From NCBI GenBank assembly GCA_034086685.1, contig JAXDZY010000138.1, forward strand, positions 1 through 13,049: a stretch of DNA of 13,049 nt. The letters are read 5' to 3'. Below the pieces are notes generated by a model. The model did not search any database. It saw nothing but the letters and a program-made list of their open reading frames with translations, and had not been told where the DNA came from. Of this stretch, positions 1 to 6,034 are shown in pieces. The stretch comes from TWA4 sp034086685. Its GTDB lineage: Bacteria > Bacillota > Clostridia > Lachnospirales > Lachnospiraceae. The translations under genes and the position numbers were made by a program. Every line of letters starts with the position of its first letter. Position 1 is the first letter of the stretch.

Positions 1-32
1 CAAAATCAGGTGCAAAAAAGGAACAAACGCAA

Positions 33-92
33 AAACACCTCAGCAGGAATTTTACAATGTCCGATAAGGACCGCATTCCTGCTGAGGTGTTT
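33..92. terminator. Bidirectional intrinsic terminator downstream of rpoD
   Basis: A perfect 18-bp inverted repeat (arms 33-50 and 75-92, ACACCTCAGCAGGAAT core) encloses a 24-nt loop. The loop holds a second small stem, GTCC/GGAC at 59-62 and 68-71 around GATAA. Read on the minus strand the stem runs into TTTTTGCGTTTGTT, so it would end the rpoD transcript about 135 nt after its stop codon. On the plus strand it runs into TTTATTTTGTTT and could also stop convergent transcription from a gene left of the window. Confidence 0.85.
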
Positions 93-107
93 ATTTTGTT
101 TAAACTT

Positions 108-144
108 GAGGGGCTGAAAACGGCATTATCCGACAGCCCCCCTC
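108..144 (-). other. Stem-loop in the rpoD 3' untranslated region
   Basis: GGGGCTG (110-116) pairs with CAGCCCC (134-140), and an inner CGG/CCG pair (121-123, 130-132) extends the fold. On the minus strand it is not followed by a T-tract, so it is not an intrinsic terminator by itself. It may protect the 3' end of the rpoD mRNA or simply lie ahead of the strong terminator. Otherwise positions 93-225 hold nothing I can support. Confidence 0.4.
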
Positions 145-225
145 GCTCAAATCATATATACGACAGTTACATAACAGCCGTTCAGTAACAAACGCCTGAA
201 TACAGTTCCCCGTACATCTCTGCAA

Positions 226-1368
226 TCATGCAAGGAAATCGCGGATTCTGCGGCTTCTGACAGGATTGCGGAGCTTTCTTAAAGCCTTCGCTTCAATCTG
301 TCTGATACGTTCTCTTGTTACGTTAAACTCTTTTCCGACCTCCTCAAGTGTCCTGGGATGACCATCTTCCAGACCAAATCTGAGAACAATGACCTGACGC
401 TCACGTTCTTTCAGATCTTCCAGCAAAGTCTGGATATGTTCTCTCAGCATCACAGATTCGACATTGCCCTCAGGAGTCACAGCATTGCCGTCTGCAACAA
501 AATCGCCAAGATTGGAGTCGTCTTCTTCTCCAATAGGTGTCTCCAATGATGCAGGTTCGCGTGCGATCTGCATGATTTCCATCACTTTTTCTTCTGTCAT
601 ATCCAAAGCTTTAGCCAACTCTGCAACAGAAGGTTCATAACCATATTCCAGTGTCAGTTTACGCTGCATCTTTGACATCTTGTTAATAGTCTCTACCATA
701 TGTACCGGAACACGGATTGTTCTGGCCTGATCGGCAAGAGCTCTTGTGACAGACTGTCTGATCCACCATGTAGCATAAGTACTCAGCTTATAGCCTTTGG
801 TATAGTCAAACTTCTCAACACCCTTGATCAGCCCCAGATTCCCTTCCTGCACCAGATCCAGAAAACTCATACCTCTGCCTGTATAACGCTTTGCAATACT
901 GACAACCAGACGCAGATTGGCTTCCACAAGGCGCTCTTTTGCTCTCGCTCTCTGTTTCTCATCGCCCTCAGCCTTCATCTTAGCCAGTTCAATTTCTTCC
1001 TCCGCGGTCAGCAGCGGCACAGTTCCGATTTCCTTCAGATACATCCTGACCGGATCTTCGGTTCCGATTCCGTCCAATAAATCGATGGCGTCCAGATTGA
1101 TCTCTTCTTCGTCTTCATCCGATACACTGAAGTCGTCCTCATCGGTATCCAGGATGACACTTTCTGCATTGGTAAGCTCATCATTCATGACACGCAGAAC
1201 ATCGATTCCTTTGTTTTCCAGGTACGTATAAATGTGTTCCAGATTCTCAGCTGTCAGGTCCAGACCCTGAAGCTGTTCATTGATATCATTCATATCAAGA
1301 ACACCCTTCTTGCTCTTACCGAGCTCAACCAGCTTGTTCAGAATCTCCATAAACTTCTTTTCACCCAT
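226..1368 (-). CDS. rpoD: Primary RNA polymerase sigma factor RpoD/SigA
   Basis: Housekeeping sigma-70 factor that directs RNA polymerase core to -35/-10 promoters. The 380 residues show the sigma-70 regions in order. There is a short region 1.1 (about 1-65) and a very acidic linker (74-104, DEDD and DEDEEE runs). Region 1.2 begins DPVRMYLKEIG at 105. Region 2 is about 150-225, with NLRLVVSIAKRY, the core-binding helix DLVQEGNLGL and the -10 reading/melting segment STYATWWIRQSVTRAL. Region 3 is about 226-300. Region 4 is about 315-380, with RERQVIVLRFGL and the -35 helix-turn-helix VTRERIRQIEAKALRKLR. Length fits a clostridial RpoD. The start is set by GAGGAGA at 1376-1382, 7 nt upstream. The gene is preceded by a sortase gene, not by dnaG as is usual in Firmicutes, and it has its own promoter and terminator. 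A second primary-type sigma factor cannot be excluded. Confidence 0.95.
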   Translation of the reverse strand: MGEKKFMEILNKLVELGKSKKGVLDMNDINEQLQGLDLTAENLEHIYTYLENKGIDVLRVMNDELTNAESVILDTDEDDFSVSDEDEEEINLDAIDLLDGIGTEDPVRMYLKEIGTVPLLTAEEEIELAKMKAEGDEKQRARAKERLVEANLRLVVSIAKRYTGRGMSFLDLVQEGNLGLIKGVEKFDYTKGYKLSTYATWWIRQSVTRALADQARTIRVPVHMVETINKMSKMQRKLTLEYGYEPSVAELAKALDMTEEKVMEIMQIAREPASLETPIGEEDDSNLGDFVADGNAVTPEGNVESVMLREHIQTLLEDLKERERQVIVLRFGLEDGHPRTLEEVGKEFNVTRERIRQIEAKALRKLRNPVRSRRIRDFLA

Positions 1369-1396
1369 TCTTACGTCTCCTCAAAAGTATAATAAA

Positions 1397-1444
1397 TTGA
1401 CTCCTGTAAAATTAAATTTTAGCACATGATTTTACAGAAGTCAA
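1397..1444 (-). terminator. Inverted repeat between the pilus operon and rpoD, probable operon terminator
   Basis: Arms 1397-1411 and 1430-1444 (TTGACTCCTGTAAAA and TTTTACAGAAGTCAA) are complementary over 15 bp with one mismatch. In minus-strand RNA that mismatch is a U-G wobble, giving an uninterrupted 15-bp stem with an 18-nt loop, followed by UUUAUUAUAC. It lies 13 nt after the sortase stop codon. The stem is AT-rich and the U-tract imperfect, so termination may be partial. The same DNA carries the rpoD promoter. Confidence 0.5.
1416..1444 (-). promoter_or_regulatory. rpoD promoter (sigma-A type, extended -10)
   Basis: On the minus strand there is TTGACT (1439-1444), a 17-bp spacer and TAAAAT (1416-1421). 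TGC directly precedes the -10, making it an extended -10 element. The predicted start near 1409 leaves a leader of about 40 nt ending in the GAGGAGA ribosome site. The -35 lies in one arm of the surrounding 15-bp inverted repeat, the -10 in its loop and the start site in the other arm. Confidence 0.75.
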
Positions 1445-1456
1445 CAAAATTTCAAA

Positions 1457-2143
1457 TTATTTTCTGTTTTTTACGCCATCGAAAATCTGCAGGCAGCGTA
1501 CAGTAAAACGATTCTGACCGCCATAAGTACAGGTAAACAGAGTCAGATCCCAGTCCCCGGAAGTCATGGCTTCTGTATCACCGCTTCCCAGAGTCTCAAT
1601 CCAGCCAACTTCATAGCGGAATAAATGTCCTTCTGCATCTGTAAAACGGATCTCCGCTCCCACCGGCAATTGATTCAGATCATGGAAAAACCCTCTGTAA
1701 TTATGGCCTGCTATGACCATATTGTTCTGATACAGAGAACCCGCATAACAGCAAGGTGCTTGCCGAAGGCCGGCATAGCTCCATTCTTCCATTACAGGCA
1801 GCGAAATATCCAGATAGGGAATCTCAAGAATGCCCAGATACCAGGTGCCATTCACATCCATCACCGGCATCTCCATATCCGGAAACAGTTCATAATCCTC
1901 CGGCTCTGTCTCTCCCGTTTCGTCTGACAAATCACCATTCCAAAGCTGCTCCTGCTGCATCTCCATTTTCCGCGTCAGCTGCGTAAGTGCTTTTTCAGCA
2001 TCCCGCTGCGCTCTTTTTCCATCATAGATATTAAAAACCGTTAAAAAGACTGCTGCCGCAAGCAGCAACAGTCCCACTATCATCCAGACAGTCCCTTTTC
2101 CGCCCTTATTACTGCGGCCGGATTTCGTATTACTCTGAATCAT
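1457..2143 (-). CDS. Sortase family transpeptidase, second sortase of the pilus operon
   Basis: A membrane-anchored cysteine transpeptidase of 228 residues. It has an N-terminal membrane helix (about 19-38), a charged, probably extended linker (40-95), then the sortase beta-barrel from WYLGILEIPYLDISLP (101-116). Catalytic residues are His147 in VIAGHNYRGFF, Cys205 in DLTLFTCTYGG and probably Arg212 in QNRFTVRC. It has no lid segment and no C-terminal membrane helix, so it is not a class C polymerase. The class (B/D-like) is uncertain. I chose ATG 2143 over an upstream in-frame start at 2203 because GGGAGAG precedes it closely. The reading frame overlaps the end of the upstream pilin gene by 14 nt, which suggests translational coupling. 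It could anchor the finished pilus to the wall or sort the LPQTG protein just upstream. Which substrate it uses is inference. Confidence 0.85.
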   Translation of the reverse strand: MIQSNTKSGRSNKGGKGTVWMIVGLLLLAAAVFLTVFNIYDGKRAQRDAEKALTQLTRKMEMQQEQLWNGDLSDETGETEPEDYELFPDMEMPVMDVNGTWYLGILEIPYLDISLPVMEEWSYAGLRQAPCCYAGSLYQNNMVIAGHNYRGFFHDLNQLPVGAEIRFTDAEGHLFRYEVGWIETLGSGDTEAMTSGDWDLTLFTCTYGGQNRFTVRCLQIFDGVKNRK

Positions 2144-3419
2144 GGCTTCTCTCCCGTTCTCTGCGGCGAATCCATCCGATGGTAAATGCCGCAATACCGG
2201 CAAGTGTCAGTACGGGTACCGGCCACCACAGCTGCCCGGTCTGAGGAAGTCCCGAACCATCTCCGCCTCCCGGAAAATGAGGTGTGGTGGGAATCAGAGG
2301 TACTTTTGTTTCCGAAGACTCATCGGTAGATTCTGTCTCAGAAGGTGCTTCCGACTCGGCAGATGACTCGGTCTCAGAAGGTATCTCCGACTCGGCAGGT
2401 GTTTCGGTCTCATACGGTGTCTCTGGCCCAGCAGGCGTTTCGGTCTCATATGGTGTCTCTGATTCAGCAGGCGTTTCGGTTTCATACGGAGTATCGGATT
2501 CTGATGAAGATTCCGCCTCAGAGGAAGACTCCCCCTCTGATGAGAACTCTGTTTCGGAGGATGACTCAGTTTCAGAAGGCGTCTCAGTTTCATCCGGTTG
2601 ATCCGGCTTATAATAATTGGTAATCACCAGATATTTGCCCTCCCGCACAACGGTCACATAATAATGCCCGGAAATATCTTTCTCCACTGCAGTCCAGTGA
2701 TGACCGACAGGAAGATCGGTCCACGCATATTTCCAGTTATTTGCTTTACTGAGCTTTACCGTATCATACAGAACGCCGTCCTGATACAGCTCTACGGTAA
2801 TCACCTGAGGACGATACTCCTTATGCCCGTAATCTTTCCATATCTTAATGACTTTAATCTTCTCCGTATCTTCGTCGGGAGTTTCTTCCATATCAGATTT
2901 AGGGCAGATGACCACGTCATATTCCCAGCATCCCTGCTCATCCCGGGTGGGCAGAGCCACCATCGAAGGGGCAGGTGTATACGTAACCCGGCCTTCCGTC
3001 TTTTCCTCTCCCAGTACCAGATACAGCCCCGGCTGCAGACCGGTCCAGGCAATCCGCCCCCCTTCATCAGTTACACCGGTACGATAAGGAGCAATCTGAT
3101 CCTTATCCACATAACCGGCCAGAGTCTCCGCCAGCGCTCTCCATCCAGCGCTGTCCAGACCATTGATTTCCACCGGATATCCCACAAAATCACCTGTCAG
3201 CGTAAAAGTACCATCAGAAGATACCTCTGCAACTCTGTATAAAGCAAACGAAACACCGCTCATCTCATACTGCAGCGTCAGATTTGCTTTTTTCTCAGAA
3301 TCCAGACCGTCCCGGGTATCTGCAAATGCCGGAACCCGCATCATTGACACACACAACAGCAGGCAAATCAGCATGGCCGCATATTTTCGGAATTTCCAAC
3401 TCCATTTTCTGGTCCGCAT
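2130..3419 (-). CDS. LPQTG pilin-like surface protein with CnaB domain and Glu/Ser/Thr/Pro stalk
   Basis: An exported, wall-anchored pilin-like protein of 429 residues. It has a signal peptide ending at about A33 (VPAFA), then an N-terminal SpaA-like domain (about 45-175). A pilin motif WEYDVVICPK (165-174) matches the WxxxVxVxPK pattern, with Lys174 as the likely cross-linking lysine. A CnaB domain (about 187-270) starts KIKVIKIWKD and ends VITN, with Glu246 and Asn268 as plausible isopeptide-bond residues. An acidic repeat stalk (275-372) follows, then LPQTG (391-395), a hydrophobic helix and an Arg-rich tail. ATG 3419 is preferred over GTG 3440 because AGGAGG lies 7 nt before it, whereas the GTG overlaps that site. 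The gene is 42 nt downstream of the class C sortase and overlaps the second sortase. It could be a basal, wall-linked subunit or a second backbone. The pilin motif carries Cys where Tyr is usual. Confidence 0.85.
   Translation of the reverse strand: MRTRKWSWKFRKYAAMLICLLLCVSMMRVPAFADTRDGLDSEKKANLTLQYEMSGVSFALYRVAEVSSDGTFTLTGDFVGYPVEINGLDSAGWRALAETLAGYVDKDQIAPYRTGVTDEGGRIAWTGLQPGLYLVLGEEKTEGRVTYTPAPSMVALPTRDEQGCWEYDVVICPKSDMEETPDEDTEKIKVIKIWKDYGHKEYRPQVITVELYQDGVLYDTVKLSKANNWKYAWTDLPVGHHWTAVEKDISGHYYVTVVREGKYLVITNYYKPDQPDETETPSETESSSETEFSSEGESSSEAESSSESDTPYETETPAESETPYETETPAGPETPYETETPAESEIPSETESSAESEAPSETESTDESSETKVPLIPTTPHFPGGGDGSGLPQTGQLWWPVPVLTLAGIAAFTIGWIRRRERERSHDSE
2149..2155 (-). promoter_or_regulatory. 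Ribosome binding site deciding the second sortase start
   Basis: GGGAGAG on the minus strand lies 5 nt before ATG 2143 and inside the last codons of the upstream pilin gene. It supports the 228-residue reading over the longer one from 2203, whose extra residues merely overlap the pilin tail. Confidence 0.6.
2359..2502 (-). repeat. 36-bp tandem repeat encoding the Pro/Glu/Thr-rich stalk
   Basis: Four consecutive 36-bp units start near 2359, 2395, 2431 and 2467. The last three share the core GCAGG(C/T)GTTTCGGT on the plus strand. On the coding strand each gives 12 residues of the type PYETETPAESET. Flanking DNA (about 2320-2358 and 2503-2600) is a decayed version encoding Ser/Glu runs. This is a low-complexity wall-spanning spacer, a kind of repeat that commonly varies in copy number between strains. 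Confidence 0.8.
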
Positions 3420-3426
3420 CTTTCTT

Positions 3427-3432
3427 CCTCCT
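3427..3432 (-). promoter_or_regulatory. Ribosome binding site deciding the LPQTG pilin start
   Basis: AGGAGG on the minus strand sits 7 nt before ATG 3419. The longer frame from GTG 3440 would read through this site, so the shorter start is correct. Confidence 0.8.
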
Positions 3433-3461
3433 TTTCCCACAGAACAGCTTTTCCATTTTAT

Positions 3462-4292
3462 CTATTGTCTTTTCCGGTAATAAATAATCAGACCGAGCAG
3501 CAGAATAATCAGTATGGGAACCGCCACAGCAGGTGCCACCAGCACCGGATCAATCTGCAAGGCATCAGCAGTCACACGGATATCGGACGAATTCTCCAGA
3601 TTTTCAATACGGTGACCGCGCACCAGAAGCCGATGAGTATTCACCCCATAAGGCGTACAGGTAACCAGAGTACATAAATCCTCTCCTTCCAGAATCTCCA
3701 GAGAAGAAAGATCATCCGGCTCCACGATCCTGATCTGATCCACTTCATAAGTCAGAGTCTCGTCCAGCACCCTGATCATGAATACATCGCCTTCCTTCAA
3801 CTGATCCAGATCCGTAAACAATTTAGCCGATGGAAGACCACGGTGACCGGAAATCACACAATGAGTCCCGGCACCGCCCACAGGCAGGGAGGAACCTTCA
3901 ATATGTCCCACCGCAATCTGCAGAACCGCTTCATCCACCCCATGATAAACGGGCAGCGACACATTAATCTGTGGAATTTCAATATAACCAATGATCCCAT
4001 TGCCACTTACATTTAACAAACCATAATAAATATCCCATTCCTCATCCGACAAACTCCAGCGGTTACTCTTATTTAATAACGTTTTATTATACTCCTGAGC
4101 GTCCTCCCACATTTTCTCATAATCTGTATCATCAATCCGGGCAACCGCCTCGGCATAAGAAGCAATGGCACGGGTCTGGTGAAAAAAATTCCAGTAATCG
4201 CTGACGGAAGGATACAGCAGTAAGGAGAGGCCTACGATAAAAATGCCCACCAGTATAATCGTTGACAGATTTTTCTTAAACCACTGTTTCAT
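3462..4292 (-). CDS. Class C (pilin-polymerising) sortase
   Basis: Joins pilin subunits covalently: it cleaves the LPXTG-type signal of one subunit and links it to a lysine of the next, on the outer face of the membrane. The 276 residues show an N-terminal membrane helix (about 9-28), a helical lid region (about 40-95), the barrel starting NVSGNGIIGYIEIP (94-107), catalytic His150 in VISGHRGLP, Cys212 in TLVTCTPYGVNTHR and Arg221. A C-terminal membrane helix (about 250-271) is followed by RKRQ. Two membrane helices plus TLVTCTPYG are typical of class C. The usual lid DP-aromatic motif is not obvious; SDEEWDIYYGLLN (82-94) takes its place. AAGGAGA lies about 6 nt before the ATG. It sits 212 nt after the major pilin and 42 nt before the LPQTG pilin, its likely substrates. 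Confidence 0.92.
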   Translation of the reverse strand: MKQWFKKNLSTIILVGIFIVGLSLLLYPSVSDYWNFFHQTRAIASYAEAVARIDDTDYEKMWEDAQEYNKTLLNKSNRWSLSDEEWDIYYGLLNVSGNGIIGYIEIPQINVSLPVYHGVDEAVLQIAVGHIEGSSLPVGGAGTHCVISGHRGLPSAKLFTDLDQLKEGDVFMIRVLDETLTYEVDQIRIVEPDDLSSLEILEGEDLCTLVTCTPYGVNTHRLLVRGHRIENLENSSDIRVTADALQIDPVLVAPAVAVPILIILLLGLIIYYRKRQ

Positions 4293-4329
4293 AAGACTCT
4301 CCTTGCTGTTGTCATCAGAATACGATAAT

Positions 4330-4389
4330 GCAGGACAGCAGCCGTAAAACAGTGCTGCCCTGCAGATGTGTGAAATCCGTCCATCTGCA
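4330..4389 (-). promoter_or_regulatory. Two overlapping, mutually exclusive hairpins ahead of the class C sortase
   Basis: Hairpin A pairs 4353-4363 with 4330-4340; on the minus strand GCAGGGCAGCA pairs with TGCTGTCCTGC, 11 bp with one G-U. Hairpin B pairs TGCAGATG (4382-4389, minus strand) with CATCTGCA (4361-4368), a perfect 8 bp. They share 4361-4363, so they cannot both form fully. Neither is followed by a T-tract. They may be processing or stability elements that set the pilin to sortase ratio, or part of an attenuation-like switch. No function is proven. Confidence 0.45.
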
Positions 4390-4435
4390 AACAGTTAAAC
4401 AGATTTCTGAAAAGCGGACTTTTAAACAAGCCGTT

Positions 4436-4485
4436 ATGCTTCATCAAATATTATGTATATGCAGACTACAGGGAAGATGAAGCGT
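4436..4485 (-). promoter_or_regulatory. Stem-loop just after the major pilin stop codon
   Basis: GCTTCATC (4438-4445) and GATGAAGC (4476-4483) are perfectly complementary and extend to 10 bp with one wobble, around a loop of about 30 nt. It begins about 20 nt after the pilin stop and lacks a T-tract. It could protect the 3' end of a processed pilin mRNA. Together with the hairpins at 4330-4389 it accounts for most structure I see in the 212-nt gap 4293-4504. I found no gene and no convincing promoter there. Confidence 0.4.
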
Positions 4486-4504
4486 CAGTTAAAATACGAA
4501 TCTA

Positions 4505-5980
4505 CTATTTCTGAGAACTCATACGTTTCTTTGTAATCAACAGCACAGCTGCACCCAGAACAAGGATGGTACCGATTACGTAGAAGATTGTGGTACCCAT
4601 ACCACCGGTCTCGGGGAGGGTAGAACCTGACTTGTTGATTACATCAGCTGACAATGAACCATCAGTTGTATTGGAAGTAAATGTAAGCTCGCCTGCCGTT
4701 GCATTGCCGCTTAAAGAAGTTAAAGCAGGATTATCAGACAGAACATCGTGTTCAGCAGTAACTGTAAATTCAATAGGATCGATGGAATTATATCCATCAG
4801 GTGTCTTGGTTTCTGTTAAACGATAGTTACCATCGTCAAGACCTGAGAAAGTGAAAGTTGTACCTTCATCATTTTTAACTACTGTAATAGCTTCCCATTC
4901 CTTGGTTTCCTTATTGTATTTTTCCAGTGTAAATTCAGCACCGGTCAGAGGGTTCCCTTCTCCGTCAACCTTGTTAATAATTGTTTTATAAGTGAAAACA
5001 ATTACTGTGTCTTCAGGAGTATTACCGGTTTCATTATTACCTTCTTCAGATTTATTCGGGTTATTAGAATACTCCAGATAAACCTTATTGGGATTACCTG
5101 CAGAACCGAGAACAGCATTTTCATTCAGTGTTGCTGTATATTCCACAGTAATAACAGAGCTGTTGCCTGCACCCAAAGCTTTAACATCATCACAGGAAAC
5201 AGTCAGAGTAGTGGTACCATCTGCATTTACAGTAGCAGTAACTGTAAAACCATCTGTCTCTTTACCATCAATATACACCTTTGCATCATTGTTGTAAGTC
5301 AGCCCTTTGGACTGCGTATCATGGAAAACTACTTTATATGTAGTATAAGAAGATACATTATCAGCCAGTGTTGCTTTCAACTGGAAAGGAACAGAGTCAC
5401 CGATATCGTAGTCAGCAGAATCCTGCCAATCGGTCATCGCATCATCGGTAGAATCATTAATATCTTTAACCTTCTTCTGTACTTCGGGGACATCGGATTT
5501 AGGGTCAGCTACAACGTTTCCAACAACCTTAATCACATATTCTGTATAAGAATCATTATCACCTGTCAGAGTACCATCCTGATCTTTAACCAGATAATAA
5601 CCGGCTTTCAATCCTGAAATTACATACGGGTTGCTAGTAGTACCACTATTTGCTACCGGATCACTCAATTCAATCATGCTCAACAAATCATCCAGCGTTA
5701 TTTTATCCTCGCCAGTATAATTTGTATCCATTTTTTCCGCAACTTTTGCAGCATCTTCCAAGTCTCCAGCATTTCTAACACTAGAGCCCCATTTAATATT
5801 GGACAATACACCATTACTCAAATCACCGGTAAAAATCTGGTAAGCTTCATAGGTATGACCTTCAGCTGAATTGTTAATGGTAATGGAATATGTTGTTTCT
5901 TCAGCAAACACCGTTGCTGTCATGGCAAACACCATTGCCATTGTCAGTAATAAACTGACGATTTTTTTCATGTGTTTCAT
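4505..5980 (-). CDS. Major pilin-like SpaA-type backbone protein (LPETG)
   Basis: Probable shaft subunit of a sortase-assembled pilus, 491 residues. It has a signal peptide ending at about A26 (TVFA), then an N-terminal domain (27-155). Next comes the segment VVADPKSDVPEVQKKV, where Lys161 is the best candidate pilin lysine. It lacks the Trp and much of the usual WxxxVxVYPK pattern. A middle isopeptide-type domain (about 170-330) follows, then a CnaB/SpaA domain from FTYKTIINKVDGEGNPLTGAEF with the E-box YRLTETKTPDGY (386-397; Glu390). LPETG is at 455-459, followed by a hydrophobic helix and KKRMSSQK. AGGAGG lies 6 nt before ATG 5980; an internal ATG three codons later is less well placed. 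It lies 54 nt after the adhesin gene and ahead of the class C sortase, the usual backbone position. Its role as shaft is inferred from its size, domains and position. Confidence 0.88.
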   Translation of the reverse strand: MKHMKKIVSLLLTMAMVFAMTATVFAEETTYSITINNSAEGHTYEAYQIFTGDLSNGVLSNIKWGSSVRNAGDLEDAAKVAEKMDTNYTGEDKITLDDLLSMIELSDPVANSGTTSNPYVISGLKAGYYLVKDQDGTLTGDNDSYTEYVIKVVGNVVADPKSDVPEVQKKVKDINDSTDDAMTDWQDSADYDIGDSVPFQLKATLADNVSSYTTYKVVFHDTQSKGLTYNNDAKVYIDGKETDGFTVTATVNADGTTTLTVSCDDVKALGAGNSSVITVEYTATLNENAVLGSAGNPNKVYLEYSNNPNKSEEGNNETGNTPEDTVIVFTYKTIINKVDGEGNPLTGAEFTLEKYNKETKEWEAITVVKNDEGTTFTFSGLDDGNYRLTETKTPDGYNSIDPIEFTVTAEHDVLSDNPALTSLSGNATAGELTFTSNTTDGSLSADVINKSGSTLPETGGMGTTIFYVIGTILVLGAAVLLITKKRMSSQK

Positions 5981-6034
5981 ATAGTTCCTCCTTCATTTCT
6001 TTTATTTGTTCAATTCGTATTTAAAACACAACGT

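Noticed and set aside
2359..2502. CRISPR-like array from the regular 36-bp period
   Set aside because: There are no unique spacers. The units are contiguous and in frame within a surface protein stalk.
2284..2601. Plus-strand open frame with VSVSYGVSDSAG repeats
   Set aside because: It is the antisense shadow of the Pro/Glu/Thr repeat stalk and has no ribosome site of its own.
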